From positions 1,364,001 through 1,428,000 of the forward strand of contig JAKLMB010000005.1 in NCBI GenBank assembly GCA_022813625.1: a DNA stretch of 64,000 nucleotides, written 5' to 3'. The translations under genes and the position numbers were made by a program. Below, piece after piece: positions 1 to 10,457 of this stretch (positions within the stretch are counted from its first letter, which is position 1; the number at the start of each line of letters is the position of its first letter). The stretch is from Aaosphaeria pasadenensis (taxonomy: Eukaryota > Ascomycota > Dothideomycetes > Pleosporales). Below the pieces are notes generated by a model, which worked only from the letters and a program-made list of their open reading frames with translations, did no database searches and was not told where the DNA came from.

Positions 1-967
1 AAACTGGGCGACAGAGTAGGAATAAAATGGATATTCTCTGCTTGCCTGAGCTGTCCGCCTTGTCTGCGCGGCTACGAAGGTATTTGCGCAAACCAGAAGG
101 TCAGCGGGTATTTCACGCCAGGCACATTTCAACAATACATACTCGCACCCGCGAACTACGTTACACCCATCCCTGACGGTCTTGACGGTGCGCTTGCTGC
201 ACCAATGCTTTGTGCTGGCCTGTGAGTACAAATCAAAACCACAAGATAACGTGCAACTAATTATCGCAGAACGACATATGCTGCTTTGAAAAGAAGTGAA
301 GCAAAGGGCGGCGATTGGGTCGTTCTACTTGGTGCGGGAGGTGGTCTGGGAAACCTCGCCATTCAACTTGCAAACAAAGCGTTCGCTCATCGTGTAATCG
401 GCGTTGATGCCGAGTCAAAACGCGACCTGGTTCTTTCGTCTGGTGCCGAACACTTCATTCCACTGGAGGGTACGGAAAGTATCGTTGAAGCTGTGAAAGG
501 GTGGACCGGGGGAGAAGGAGCCCAGGCGGTTCTTGTCTTGACTGCCGCCAACGCCGCATACGCTGACGCTGTTGATATGCTACGCTTTGCGGGCACATTG
601 GTCTGTGTTGGTCTACCCGAAGGAAAGCAGATTCCAATTGCGTCTGCTGTTCCAATGAAACTTATCGACAAGGCTGCAAAGATTGTTGGTGTTTCCGTCG
701 GTAACAGGCAAGAGACAATTGAGTGTCTAGATTTCGCAGTAAGTGCCCTTGACCACAGCATGAACCCCCACTAAACTATCTGAATTAGGCCCGAGGTTTG
801 GTCAAACCGCACGTTCGTGTTGAGAAGCTGGACAAATTGGCTGATGTACGTTGAGCTTGAAATATAATCCCGAGGTAGAAAACTGGTATGCTAATATGAG
901 GCAGACGTTCCGAGACATGCATGATCGAAAGGTACAGGGACGAGTGGTTTTGGATCTTCAATCATAA
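1..967 (+). CDS. Zinc-dependent alcohol dehydrogenase, 5' end outside the window
   Basis: Medium-chain zinc alcohol dehydrogenase, which interconverts alcohols and aldehydes or ketones with NAD(H). Exons: <1-221, 270-738, 789-845 and 905-967, giving 269 visible residues; about 80 N-terminal residues are missing compared with the usual 350. The structural zinc motif CxxCxxCx7C is at visible residues 15-29 (SACLSCPPCLRGYEGIC). The CAGL-TTYAALKRS segment crosses intron 1, and the nucleotide-binding turn GAGGGLG follows it. Frame is kept across all three introns, and the last exon ends GRVVLDLQS before the stop, as expected for the family's C-terminal strand. The first intron ends TCGCAG; the last one uses the CAG at 902-904. 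Substrate unknown. Transcribed away from the left edge; no operon-like neighbour. Confidence 0.93.
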
Positions 968-1716
968 TAATGCAAAGTTAGCATCACTTAGATACACGTG
1001 AATAAGAAGCCATATGAAAGTTCAAGTCATTTCAGATGCCCAGCGATATCATCCTGTAGCTGAGACTATAAAAGCTATGAATGATAGATTGTGATGACAG
1101 CAACGCGACACTCAAGCTCCCCTAGATCTGTCTGACACTATTTGGGAAACTTGAACCAAAAGTCAGTAGTAGGAGTGGTTTGTTCCGAACTATATCAAAG
1201 AGTAGGTTAACAATCAATCACACCACTCCCCAGTATATCGGAAATGTTTCCCTCAAGATTCCTAAAAAGAAGCTTGACTTATAATACAATACAAATCTAT
1301 AAGATGAATCATTGTGGCGATAAGGCTACTCGAAATGCGGAATTCATGAGCGACAGACCTGTCACGAACTCACGGGCGATAGATGTTCGCTCGTACAAGT
1401 CGCGCTATCACCCAAATAGGAAAGTATTGGAGATGGGCGATGACAGAGCTTCGTCTTCATCAGAGCCTAGCGAGACACTAGAAAGTCGCCCAAAGAGTCA
1501 ATCATGATTCGAATTGGCAAAATGCAAGACAAATGGTTACGATTAGATATCGTTGGAAGCACGAATCGTGCGCGTTCCTTATCTTCGGAAACGGTGGCCC
1601 GGGGTAACGTGGAGAAGGAGGCGGCTTGAAGTCATTTATCAACCTCATGTCTTGCTCGTCAATTTGTAACTTGGAATTGGCTCACTCCCATCTCAAATTT
1701 TCTCCTTACCGTCGAG
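968..1716. other. Intergenic: ADH 3' flank and MFS promoter
   Basis: About 750 bases. An 87-codon open frame at 1244-1507 has no recognisable features or domain and is not called. The last 200 bases before the MFS start are pyrimidine-rich in places, as is common for fungal promoters. No repeat or RNA gene seen. Confidence 0.5.
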
Positions 1717-3591
1717 ATGGCGATTCCATTCACAACGAAGACTGATCTTGAACAAACGGCATCAGCGACTCCATCTTCCATCCACGTCGCCCAGAACCTC
1801 CGTCTCGACCCCTATGGAATACCACTATCCCCAACCCCAGCTTCAGACCAAAAAGATCCCCTGAACTGGTCTGCCGGACGCAAATATGTTCTCTTTGCCG
1901 TGGCCTGCTATTCGACGTTCCTCTGCACATACCTAACGACCTCACCGGTCGCCACGTTCCCCCAGCTCGAGGAGCAATTCGGCGGCAGCTACTCGCAAGT
2001 GAGCTGGACGCTCGCCGTGCCATCTCTCGGACTCGCCATCGGCCCATTGCTGTTCTCTTCGTTCGCGGACATATACGGTCGTCGGCCGGTACTCATAGCT
2101 TCCAGTGTGTTGACGATGATCGTGACGGGATGTACGACCATCAAAAACATCTCCTACCCGGGATACATGGTTTTCCGGTTCCTGCAGGGCCTTACGGCTG
2201 GTCCTCGTGTTGTAGTCTCGGCTGTCATTATCAGGGACATCTTCTTTGAGCACCAGCGTGGTTTTGCAGTGGGTGTTTGGGTTATGTCTATGGATCTTGG
2301 AGGCGTCATTGCCGGAGTCAGTAAGTGTATTTTGGATGGCTCCAAAGTATTGTCTAGAAAAACGTTTGCTAATCAGATATTGCAACAGTAAGTGGATTTA
2401 CTGCGCTCGCGAATCAATATTGGGCAGGTTACCACGTCGTCATCGCATTCGCCATTCCCCTCTGCTACGAGATGTTCTTCATGCGCGAGACCCTCTACCC
2501 TCGACAATTGATACTCGACAGAGAGCAAGCACAGCAAGATATCTCAGACATCAAGCGCACGACCGACATTCGATTCTGGGTAAGTCACTCTACCAGTCAT
2601 CCAAGAAGTCCCTCCTCTTGTTAACAGATATTCCTAGCACATCACCAAAATTCCCGGAGTCAACCACCCACCGGCCTACCAAAACATCATCCACTTCTTC
2701 AAGCTCCTCGAGCACCCCCGCCTCCTCTGCGCCATCCTCCCCTTCGTCTTCCTCCTATACTGGTGGTACGTCCCCCACCCCTTTTCCCCTTAACCAACTC
2801 CATCCACTGACACCGAAATCAGGATAATGTCCCTCCTAACCATGGTCCCTGCCGCCTACGCCACCTACAGCGTCCAAGCACAAGGCCTCATGTTCCTAGG
2901 CCTCGCCATCGGGCTCATCGGCGCCGAACTCCTCATCTCAGGCCGCCTCTCCGACGTCATCGTCTCGCGGCTCGCGCTGCGCAACAACGGCGTCCGCACG
3001 CCGGAGATGCGGCTGTATCTGGGGTACCCTGCGATCGTGCTGGGGGCCGTCGGGCTCGTGGTCTGGGGGTGCGCGATTGATTATGCGTGGCATTGGGTCG
3101 TGGGGCAGGTTGGGTTTGTCGTCTGTGAGTATTCATCCCTACCTATCTGAGCGAATGGATGGAGGTGTGTGGGAAATGGAATGCTAACGAAAAGCGTAGT
3201 CGCCGCTGGATGGCAGATGTGCAACACGGCCGTCTCAGCGTACGTCTTCGACTGCTACGCCGAGCACATCATCGAGATCATGCCGTTTTATACTTTCTTC
3301 TATAACGTAAGTTCCTCCCGCTCCCTAGATCAAAGTCCCCGAACTGACGGATTGAAAAGTTATCAGCCTTCATAGAACCATGGTTCATAAACTACTGGGT
3401 CGAAGCTGTCGGTACGTACCTTACTCCCAACTTCCCCCCTTCCACATAAATGATGGCTAATGATGGATGTGACGACAGGATACACATGGTGCTTCGCGAC
3501 GCAAGCGCTCATCGCGCTCCTTTTGATACCCGTGTTTGTCGCGCTGCAGAAGTGGGGCCCGCTGCTGGCGAAGAAGTTGGAACTGAACTGA
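1717..3591 (+). CDS. MFS transporter, drug:H+ antiporter (DHA1) type
   Basis: Membrane transporter of the major facilitator superfamily, probably 12 membrane segments. Seven exons restore one 498-residue frame: 1717-2320, 2389-2579, 2638-2765, 2823-3124, 3200-3306, 3360-3411 and 3479-3591. The cytosolic N-terminus carries the DPLNW motif common to fungal DHA1 proteins (residues 47-51), followed by the first helix, and the loop 2-3 motif appears as FADIYGRRPVL near residue 120. The loop between helices 6 and 7 is charged (LDREQAQQDISDIKR). Later exons encode WWIMSLLTMVPAAYATYSVQ and the C-terminal helices ending KKLELN. The 604-nt first exon covers helices 1-6 and later exons are short, a common pattern in this family. 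Likely located in the plasma membrane or vacuole. Substrate cannot be read from sequence; drug, siderophore or organic-acid export are all possible. Confidence 0.92.
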
Positions 3592-4434
3592 AAGGGGAAG
3601 GGGCTATGAAGTGTATAGATTTTAATAGGAGAAGGGGGTTGTAGGGAAGGAAGTGTTAAGACCGATCGTCAAGTGACGACCTAACGGTCTTCTATAAGTA
3701 ATAAGGAGTGATGATATGATCTTCAAGAGGGAGTCGTGAGATTGTAAGAATTGTGTGTATAAGTGTTTGAGACTTGTAATGCTTCTGTCCATTCGTGAGA
3801 AGCAAGTCCAAAGAGTTTTATTGATCCACAATATTTGTCGTGAGGATATCTTGCATTGTTGCTAGCCGTAGAGATCAATCGATTGAACCTGGAGTCAGGA
3901 CATTTTCTCTCCGTCTTGTTGGAAGGCCAAAAAAGGCCGAGGCGTCCTTCAAGTGCAGATATGTCAAGTTACCGTCCACACGATCAAACATGCATTCGCG
4001 AAAATTAAAATATTGATAAAGTAATAAATTTTTCAACAATATTGGTAGTGAGTGTAGTAGTCTCAGCCAAAGACCATGAAGTACAGATCATTGGCATTAA
4101 ATAATAATATATCTCCCCTTGATATCTCCGATCCAAAATGTGAAAAGGCAATGTGCCTAGGTACCTAATGTTGGGGGTATATGCCAATTCCGTCCTTCCG
4201 AGTCCAGTTCCCCTATCCCGGGGGTTGATAAACTCCATAAAAAGAAAATATTGGTATCTCGTTAGTTCCTTCTGTTCGTTCGTTGGTTCACTCGTCACCA
4301 GACGATGTGATATGTATGTACAATTACGCACGAGCCACTGCTACCTATGCCACACACCCATGCACCAGCTGGAGCTTGCACAGCATGGCGGCGATGAAAG
4401 TGCACAATAGCAGTGGCAGGGCTGAAGTAGATAG
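3592..4434. other. Intergenic between convergent genes
   Basis: Shared 3' flank of the MFS gene (plus) and the large HeLo-like/protease gene (minus). AT-rich around 4000-4130. Contains the palindrome-like string CCTAGGTACCTAAT at 4156-4169. No coding frame with recognisable features. Confidence 0.5.
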
Positions 4435-7400
4435 TCACGGGACCCCTATCATCTCCAGCCCGCCGTCGCAAACTTCTTGAATGTTGATGATCTTGCTGCT
4501 CCGAAGCATGGGGAGGTTCTCCTTGTCGCTGTCTTTGCCCATGGGTTGCAGACCGGGTAGGCCGGCGGTACCGCCGAAACGACTTCGCGTTGGGCTCGCT
4601 CGTGCGCTGCTGGTGCTGCCGACTTTGCTGCTGACGTCGATGCCTGAATCGAGATCGAGTCTCTTGATGGCGACTTGGAGGTCCTCGACTTTGCTGGACT
4701 CTGATTCTCTGTAGGAGGGAGCGGGGCTGACTGATTGGACTGATGGGGACGCTTGCTCGCGCGAACCTGGGAGGTAGATACGTTCAGCGCCGAGGGTGCG
4801 TTTGATGTCTTCGAAGAGGACCTCCATCGGGCAGATGTAGGCGAGTTTGTTAACCTCGCAGTATGCTAGGACATGACCCACGACATTGTGGGTATTGTTC
4901 TGGATTACCCATGCACCTGAGTCTCCGCCGACACCGAAACTTCCCAGCACGTACCAGCTGCGAGCGAAACTCTTTCGTCGATGGATGCGGACAGAGCTCA
5001 TCTGGTGACCAACCATGCCAGCTTGAAGCCCGCTCGTTCGACCGTTGCAGTGGACAAGGAGGCCGCCCAGCTCATCGACTTTGGCTACCCCGTTTGGGTA
5101 CTCGTCTTGCTTCTCTTCGTAGCGGTGTCGTGTTACTGGGGTTGCGAGCTTCTCGCGGATGTCGAGTTGTTCTGGCGCGACTTCAGAGCTGCTGCAGTAC
5201 ATTCTTCCCCCCTGCACGACATTGTAGGGCTGTAGACGTTCTTCTTTAAGTTTGAGCAGTGACCAGTCGATTTCGTGGACAACACCGTCTCGCTCCCAAC
5301 GTCGTATGCCAGAAGAAGCGTGCACATAGCCTAGCTCATGCGAGGAGAGGTGATCATCATCGCGGTCTTCTTCGCAAGGAAAGAAGTCGTCGTTTACATC
5401 ATCGATAGCCGGTTGGGTGATTTTGATATCCTTGCCTTCGCCAATGGCGATACCCCTAATGTCACCAATTGTGCCCCGTGACATGATCGAACCTTTAAGA
5501 TCATCCTCGGATTCCTCATCCGAATCAAATCCCTCGTCAGAAGAGAACTCATACGGGTCTTCGTCATCGTCGTCTTCATCGTCGGATATCTCCAAAGGCC
5601 ATGTACCGGAGAATTCAGGCGCCGAGACCTGAACACCTGGCTGCGAGCCCATGCCCATGAGCCACGGGTTGCCACCACTTCGTGCACTGGAGAGGACGGC
5701 TTCATCACCGCTGAAGTCATCATCGTAGTCATCGTCATCGTCACTATATTCGCCTTCATCCTCGGACGGCGCATCCAAGAGATGGTGCACACTCATTCCC
5801 AAAGGCTCGTCATCCACCAGGATGACTCCACCGTAGGAAACAGGTGGAAGGTGCTCGCCAAGATACGCACCGATGGATGCACCGCACACTGGCCTTTGCT
5901 GATGAAAAGGGTTCATAACGCCCGTATCGGCGGAGCTATCCATGTTCATCATGGAGCGATGAGGTGGTTTGCCTCGACGGGAAGAGCGGCTCATCTTGGA
6001 CCTTCGGATCTTGCCGCGGCGAACCTTGAGATCGTACACGTCGCTGTCGTATTTGAACCGTTGATCTAGGATCGCCTTCACCCTAGCAGTACTGCTGCAG
6101 GTAATGCATACGGTGGGGCGGGCCTTTTCTTCGGTGTCTCCAATAGCAAGGAGGTCAATAGCGACAGTCTCATCGGATTTCTTGAGGGCGCGCTCGAGAA
6201 GGCGTTCCAAACGAGGAAGCATCTCTTTGCCAAATTCTTCGTAGATGTGTTCGGAGAATTTTGTTCGTTGGATTCGCAACTTCGGCCGCGTCTTGGGCTC
6301 CGATTCTCTCTCAATCTGAATGATCGAGGTGTCGAGTTGAGGCTGTTCTGACACTTTGTGGTGCTCGATTTCAGGCTCGGGAGTAGGATAAAGCTCACGC
6401 TCTGGGCGTCCTGCGTAAGACATCATTTGAGTATTGGCGACGGAGATCAGGGTCCCGACAGTATTTGTGCGTTCTTTCTTCTGGCGCCAGGTCTTTTGAA
6501 GAAGGGTGATTCTGTCTTTGTAGTCTTTAAAAGTCATCGAGTGGGGTAAATCTGTTTCGTGGGCCGAGCGCGTTTTGCGCCATGCGCGTTGGATGATGCT
6601 TGCTGCCTGGTCCAGGTCTCGCTTCTGAATCACAGATACGTCACTCCTGTAACCTAACGGGGTCATCGAAGTTGAATGCAAGTCGTTTAAAGACATCGAT
6701 CGTTCCTCTTCGTTTTGAGGTCTCCAGTCCATGGTTGGAGCATGCTCCTCTACTGGGCTCTTAAAAGTCGTAACACTGTTCGAGAAGGGTTTGCGCAGTA
6801 TGTTGTGTTGTGACTTCTGGGAACGCTGGGACCCATTGCGTGATAGTGAAGGGTTCGGTGAGTGTTTAGGGCTTGTGGTCGCTTCTGACAGGGTCTTTGA
6901 CAATGACTGCGCACGTTCAAGGTACTGTGAACCCTTTTCGTAGGCCCATCGCTTCGCACGGTGCGAGGGGCTCTGGGGTGTTTCTGCTGTTTGGGCGACG
7001 CTAATGCTCTTGCGCTTGGCTGAAGGAGACGTGCTTGCAGTGGCTGCCACTGGCATCTTTGGTTTTTCCCATTGAAGATCTGTATCTGCTTCATCCAGGG
7101 AGCAACACTTCTTCAGCCTAATAAGTATAGGCTCGTAGATCTGCATGAAATTCTCTTGGAGCACCTCCCCATTTGCGATCCTATCAGCTGCAAGGAAGCA
7201 GTCGGCAACTGCTTGTTGATATGTAGTGGTACATTTTGAAGCCAACCTCCGGATGTACACACTTCTGATGCGTTCTTTGAAGTCTACCAGGCTGTATTTG
7301 TCTTTCCACAGATCAGAGAGGGGCATCCAGAGACCGATTTCTAGCAGGATAAGACCGAGACTATATAGATCGAATTGTCGACCGTCATTTCGGGGTTTGA

Positions 7401-8880
7401 AGCCCGTATGCTTGGGATCTTCAGGATGATGGTAGAAATTGGGTTTGGACATATTTCTCGAATCCTCGAGGCTGAATTCTGAGAACAGATCAAAGGAGCT
7501 GATGATGGGTGTGCGAAGTTGATATTGAAGTGATCGACTATTTCGGGATTGGGTTTGGCTTCGGTTCTTCCTGAACAGAAGGATATTGCTGCTGTTGACG
7601 TCTTTGTGGGCAAAGTTCTCGCCATGGATTTTTTGGAATGTTCGGGCAAGAGTGAAAGCAAGGAAGAAGCGTTCTTCAAGGGGAGGCGTGGCGCTACTTG
7701 AGTTGTGCTGAGTTTTGGATCCAGTCTGAAGCGCGTTCAACAGCGTAACAGGCTCGAAGTCGATCTGTCTACTGTTTGAGTCGATTGCTCCTGAGTAGAC
7801 AGAGGTGGGAAGTTGGAAAACAATTCCGAATCGAGGGTGGTGTGGATCTTCGAAATATCCAAGGCAGTTTAGTGTGCTGTATGAAGAGTGGGCGTTCGAG
7901 AATTGGGATAGAAGAGCTAGAAGTCGATCAAGGCGAGTGGTGGTTGGTGGCACTCCGGTATCGCGATAGCCAGAGTCGAAAGCAGCGTATTCTACTAGCA
8001 CGTGTTCTTGGATACTCTTGCTGCCGTCGGTCTTCCAGGGGTTGGTAGAACTGTGTCGAGAACGAAGTTTTCCGATCACTCGAATGGCTGAAGAGACACT
8101 TTCGTATGAAGGGGGTGGTTCGTGACTGGGTAGCTCAAGGTCTGCTATATCCAATTTCTGGGGAAGAACCGTGGGGTCCTGTTTCTGCGGAAGATCGTTC
8201 AGATGAGATGATAGTAAGGTGGAGACTGGAAGCGTCCGGGGGTTGATCAGAGTGACGTCTGAATCGCTGTATTCCGGCAAAGAGAAGATGGCGCGGGCAG
8301 CGCTTGATGATTTGATCCTGTCGTGGTGGGACTTTACCGTGGCAGTGGGAGTAAGATGGCCACTCTCGCGGGAATGCCTTCTCGAGCTGGAGAGGTCGTA
8401 TAGGACATCGATGGATGTGGTCAGGTTCTCAGCCAAAGTCTCGTAGCGTGACCTCTCAGAGGCCGCCCACAAGGCAGGATCAGAAGGTCGACCGCTACTC
8501 TTCTCCCCAGACATGGTCTTTGCCCCTCCATGCACGGCGGCGGGCACCTGCAGGCTCTCTGCCTCGTCTAGGATCTCTTTGATTCTGCCAAGGACGCTGG
8601 AGACCGTCTCCGTTAAACCCGCGCGCTCCACACTCTCGTCGATGTCTCCTTGCTTGTCCTTCGTAGTGTCGGTCCATTCCATTCCCCATGATATTAGTCG
8701 TTCCTTCTGGATCCGAAATGTGCGATATAGAGGGTTCTCGCCGGTGAGCGTGTTGGGGGTGTCCTGCTTGACTACCGTGTCGCAGGACGTCTTCGTGTCT
8801 GAGTATAGCTGGGTTAAGCGGCGGGGGAATCCACCGAAAGTCTCCATGATCGCAATACAATTCCAATGCGGGTTGGACAC
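4435..8880 (-). CDS. HeLo-like / pseudokinase / IQ / trypsin-like protease fusion, 1481 aa
   Basis: Single uninterrupted exon. Residues about 12-215 look like the helical HeLo-type domain of fungal cell-death proteins (RLISWG at 61-66, then a long helix VLGRIKEILDEAESL). A kinase-like fold follows: HKDVNSSNIL places the catalytic-loop Asp at 427 and Asn at 432, but the DFG site reads SFDLF (Asp464), and the likely beta-3 strand VLVEYAAF lacks the ATP-binding Lys, so it is probably a pseudokinase. Two IQ-like calmodulin motifs lie near 755-765 and 797 (IIQRAWRK, LLQKTWRQ). The C-terminal part has trypsin-fold signatures: CGASIGAYLG, GMSVHHLL (His1032/1033), IDWSLLKL (Asp1205) and GDSGAW (Ser1321). 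Two Asp/Glu-rich stretches (about 1042-1062 and 1094-1130) lie inside this domain. Family knowledge suggests a signalling or self/non-self role; this is inference. An alternative start is Met12. Confidence 0.8.
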   Translation of the reverse strand: MSNPHWNCIAIMETFGGFPRRLTQLYSDTKTSCDTVVKQDTPNTLTGENPLYRTFRIQKERLISWGMEWTDTTKDKQGDIDESVERAGLTETVSSVLGRIKEILDEAESLQVPAAVHGGAKTMSGEKSSGRPSDPALWAASERSRYETLAENLTTSIDVLYDLSSSRRHSRESGHLTPTATVKSHHDRIKSSSAARAIFSLPEYSDSDVTLINPRTLPVSTLLSSHLNDLPQKQDPTVLPQKLDIADLELPSHEPPPSYESVSSAIRVIGKLRSRHSSTNPWKTDGSKSIQEHVLVEYAAFDSGYRDTGVPPTTTRLDRLLALLSQFSNAHSSYSTLNCLGYFEDPHHPRFGIVFQLPTSVYSGAIDSNSRQIDFEPVTLLNALQTGSKTQHNSSSATPPLEERFFLAFTLARTFQKIHGENFAHKDVNSSNILLFRKNRSQTQSRNSRSLQYQLRTPIISSFDLFSEFSLEDSRNMSKPNFYHHPEDPKHTGFKPRNDGRQFDLYSLGLILLEIGLWMPLSDLWKDKYSLVDFKERIRSVYIRRLASKCTTTYQQAVADCFLAADRIANGEVLQENFMQIYEPILIRLKKCCSLDEADTDLQWEKPKMPVAATASTSPSAKRKSISVAQTAETPQSPSHRAKRWAYEKGSQYLERAQSLSKTLSEATTSPKHSPNPSLSRNGSQRSQKSQHNILRKPFSNSVTTFKSPVEEHAPTMDWRPQNEEERSMSLNDLHSTSMTPLGYRSDVSVIQKRDLDQAASIIQRAWRKTRSAHETDLPHSMTFKDYKDRITLLQKTWRQKKERTNTVGTLISVANTQMMSYAGRPERELYPTPEPEIEHHKVSEQPQLDTSIIQIERESEPKTRPKLRIQRTKFSEHIYEEFGKEMLPRLERLLERALKKSDETVAIDLLAIGDTEEKARPTVCITCSSTARVKAILDQRFKYDSDVYDLKVRRGKIRRSKMSRSSRRGKPPHRSMMNMDSSADTGVMNPFHQQRPVCGASIGAYLGEHLPPVSYGGVILVDDEPLGMSVHHLLDAPSEDEGEYSDDDDDYDDDFSGDEAVLSSARSGGNPWLMGMGSQPGVQVSAPEFSGTWPLEISDDEDDDDEDPYEFSSDEGFDSDEESEDDLKGSIMSRGTIGDIRGIAIGEGKDIKITQPAIDDVNDDFFPCEEDRDDDHLSSHELGYVHASSGIRRWERDGVVHEIDWSLLKLKEERLQPYNVVQGGRMYCSSSEVAPEQLDIREKLATPVTRHRYEEKQDEYPNGVAKVDELGGLLVHCNGRTSGLQAGMVGHQMSSVRIHRRKSFARSWYVLGSFGVGGDSGAWVIQNNTHNVVGHVLAYCEVNKLAYICPMEVLFEDIKRTLGAERIYLPGSREQASPSVQSVSPAPSYRESESSKVEDLQVAIKRLDLDSGIDVSSKVGSTSSARASPTRSRFGGTAGLPGLQPMGKDSDKENLPMLRSSKIINIQEVCDGGLEMIGVP

Positions 8881-10457
8881 ATGGATTTTAGGGACAGTGA
8901 GCGTGGGGAGGGGGAATCTAGTCAGACATGAGGGATAATAAGAGTATAATGACTGCCTTGGGGGAGCGTCGTCGTCATGGCGCCGGCGTTGATATAAGAT
9001 CGGAAGAGTCTAGGGGTGTGGATTCGAGGGGTGCGCAGGTGCATTTCGTGGATGCCTAGAGCAAAGGGAACGAACGTGGTGTTCTGGTTCTACGACCAAT
9101 CAGCATCGACCTCTAGTGGCCATCGAACTGCGGCTGCGGCACCTCCGCGACTCCCTCATACATCTCACTCTCGTCTCCTTCGTCTCCTTCGTCTCCTTCG
9201 TACACTCCGGGGATCAGCCCAGCCAGCCAGGCGACAATAACTTCCGTTACTGGTTAAATCTCCAAGCTATTACTCAACTGTTAAGCCCGTAACCTCGACA
9301 AGTCCTGCTGTGAGATGCACACGTTCCTGTACAAAAGGATGCTCAGCCTCCCCCTTCACAACCCTTCTCATTCGTCGCCCACTCGGCTACACCCAACATC
9401 CGGGGACCTCCCAATCTCCGTCTCCCTTTCACACAAGGCAGATGGGAGGCGCAGCTTTCACCTGTGGCGCACCGCCAGCTACAGTCTGCCCTACGAGACA
9501 CATAAACGGCTTCTCCGTCCGCTTGATGCCGTTAGAGGTGACATACTTACAGCAGGGCCAAGAATACACGATCCTGTGACTCGTAGTCATCTTGAACGAG
9601 GTAGTCTTAGCAGCAGGTTGACGTTGAAGCCGTAGAACCCTCCCTCGCTCCCAGGCTCAGGAACAGGGCTGTGTCATCTGTCGTTGATGATTGCTCACAT
9701 CGACTCTTCGGGCCGTCAGTCTCCAGAGCCTCGTCCGTTGCGCACAACGGTTGAGAGAGTGCACACGTACCTAGGCACCAGGATGAGTACTACTATGAAT
9801 TGTGAAGTGACCCATCAAGTCCCCCTCGTGATCCATAGGTGTGATCCTATATGCTCCACAATAGGCAACATGATTCTTAGTGTTTGTGATTGGTGCTACG
9901 GGTGCGCTACTGGAACACTTGGTCATGCTAATATGTTCGGAATGATGGGCTGATTCTTTTTTTCTATTGGTATTTGTTTGCCTATTTGTGTGTATCTTTT
10001 TTTCGTTGAAGGAGATATATGCTACTGTCATGCAAGTTTTCTCAACACATTGCGCTATGCGAACGTACCGGTTGCTCCTAAGCCCAGGGCGAGCCGTCGG
10101 AGAGTTTGTCGCATCTGGGTAGACCGCATTGGCTAAGTCGCTCGATCCCCTCACCGACCTTTTGGAAAGAGTACTCTCTTAGAACATGAATAAAATCGCA
10201 ATATTCCCACATGGCATAAATGCTGTTATGTCTTTGCTTCTGCCACCTCGCTCAGACGCCAAGACTCCGCTCGTTCGTACTCGAATGGGAAGTGTAAAGA
10301 TAAAATGCCAAAAATCCACAAACCCAAACGGGTTTATCCTTTCATGATGCTGAACAAACAGACACTCCTAATTTCCATTTCGCATCCTTCCACTCGTAAT
10401 CCCTCTTCTATGTCGTCGCTTCGTCAAACATGTCGCATCTTCAGGGCCTTCTTATCT
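8881..10457. other. Intergenic: promoter of the fusion gene and SLC1 3' flank
   Basis: About 1.6 kb. It holds a short imperfect tandem array of CTTCGTCTC units at 9171-9200. Several open frames of 75-130 codons exist on both strands but show no domain, membrane or signal pattern. No RNA gene seen. Confidence 0.5.
9171..9200. repeat. Short tandem repeat, CTTCGTCTC-like unit
   Basis: About three copies of a 9-base unit in the upstream region of the fusion gene. Probably a simple replication-slippage repeat. Confidence 0.7.

Noticed and set aside
1244..1507. 87-codon frame between the ADH and MFS genes
   Set aside because: No homology-type pattern, no splice partner, and charged random-looking composition.
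9771..10154. 127-codon minus-strand frame
   Set aside because: Contains no hydrophobic core, domain or signal, and sits in the 3' flank of SLC1.
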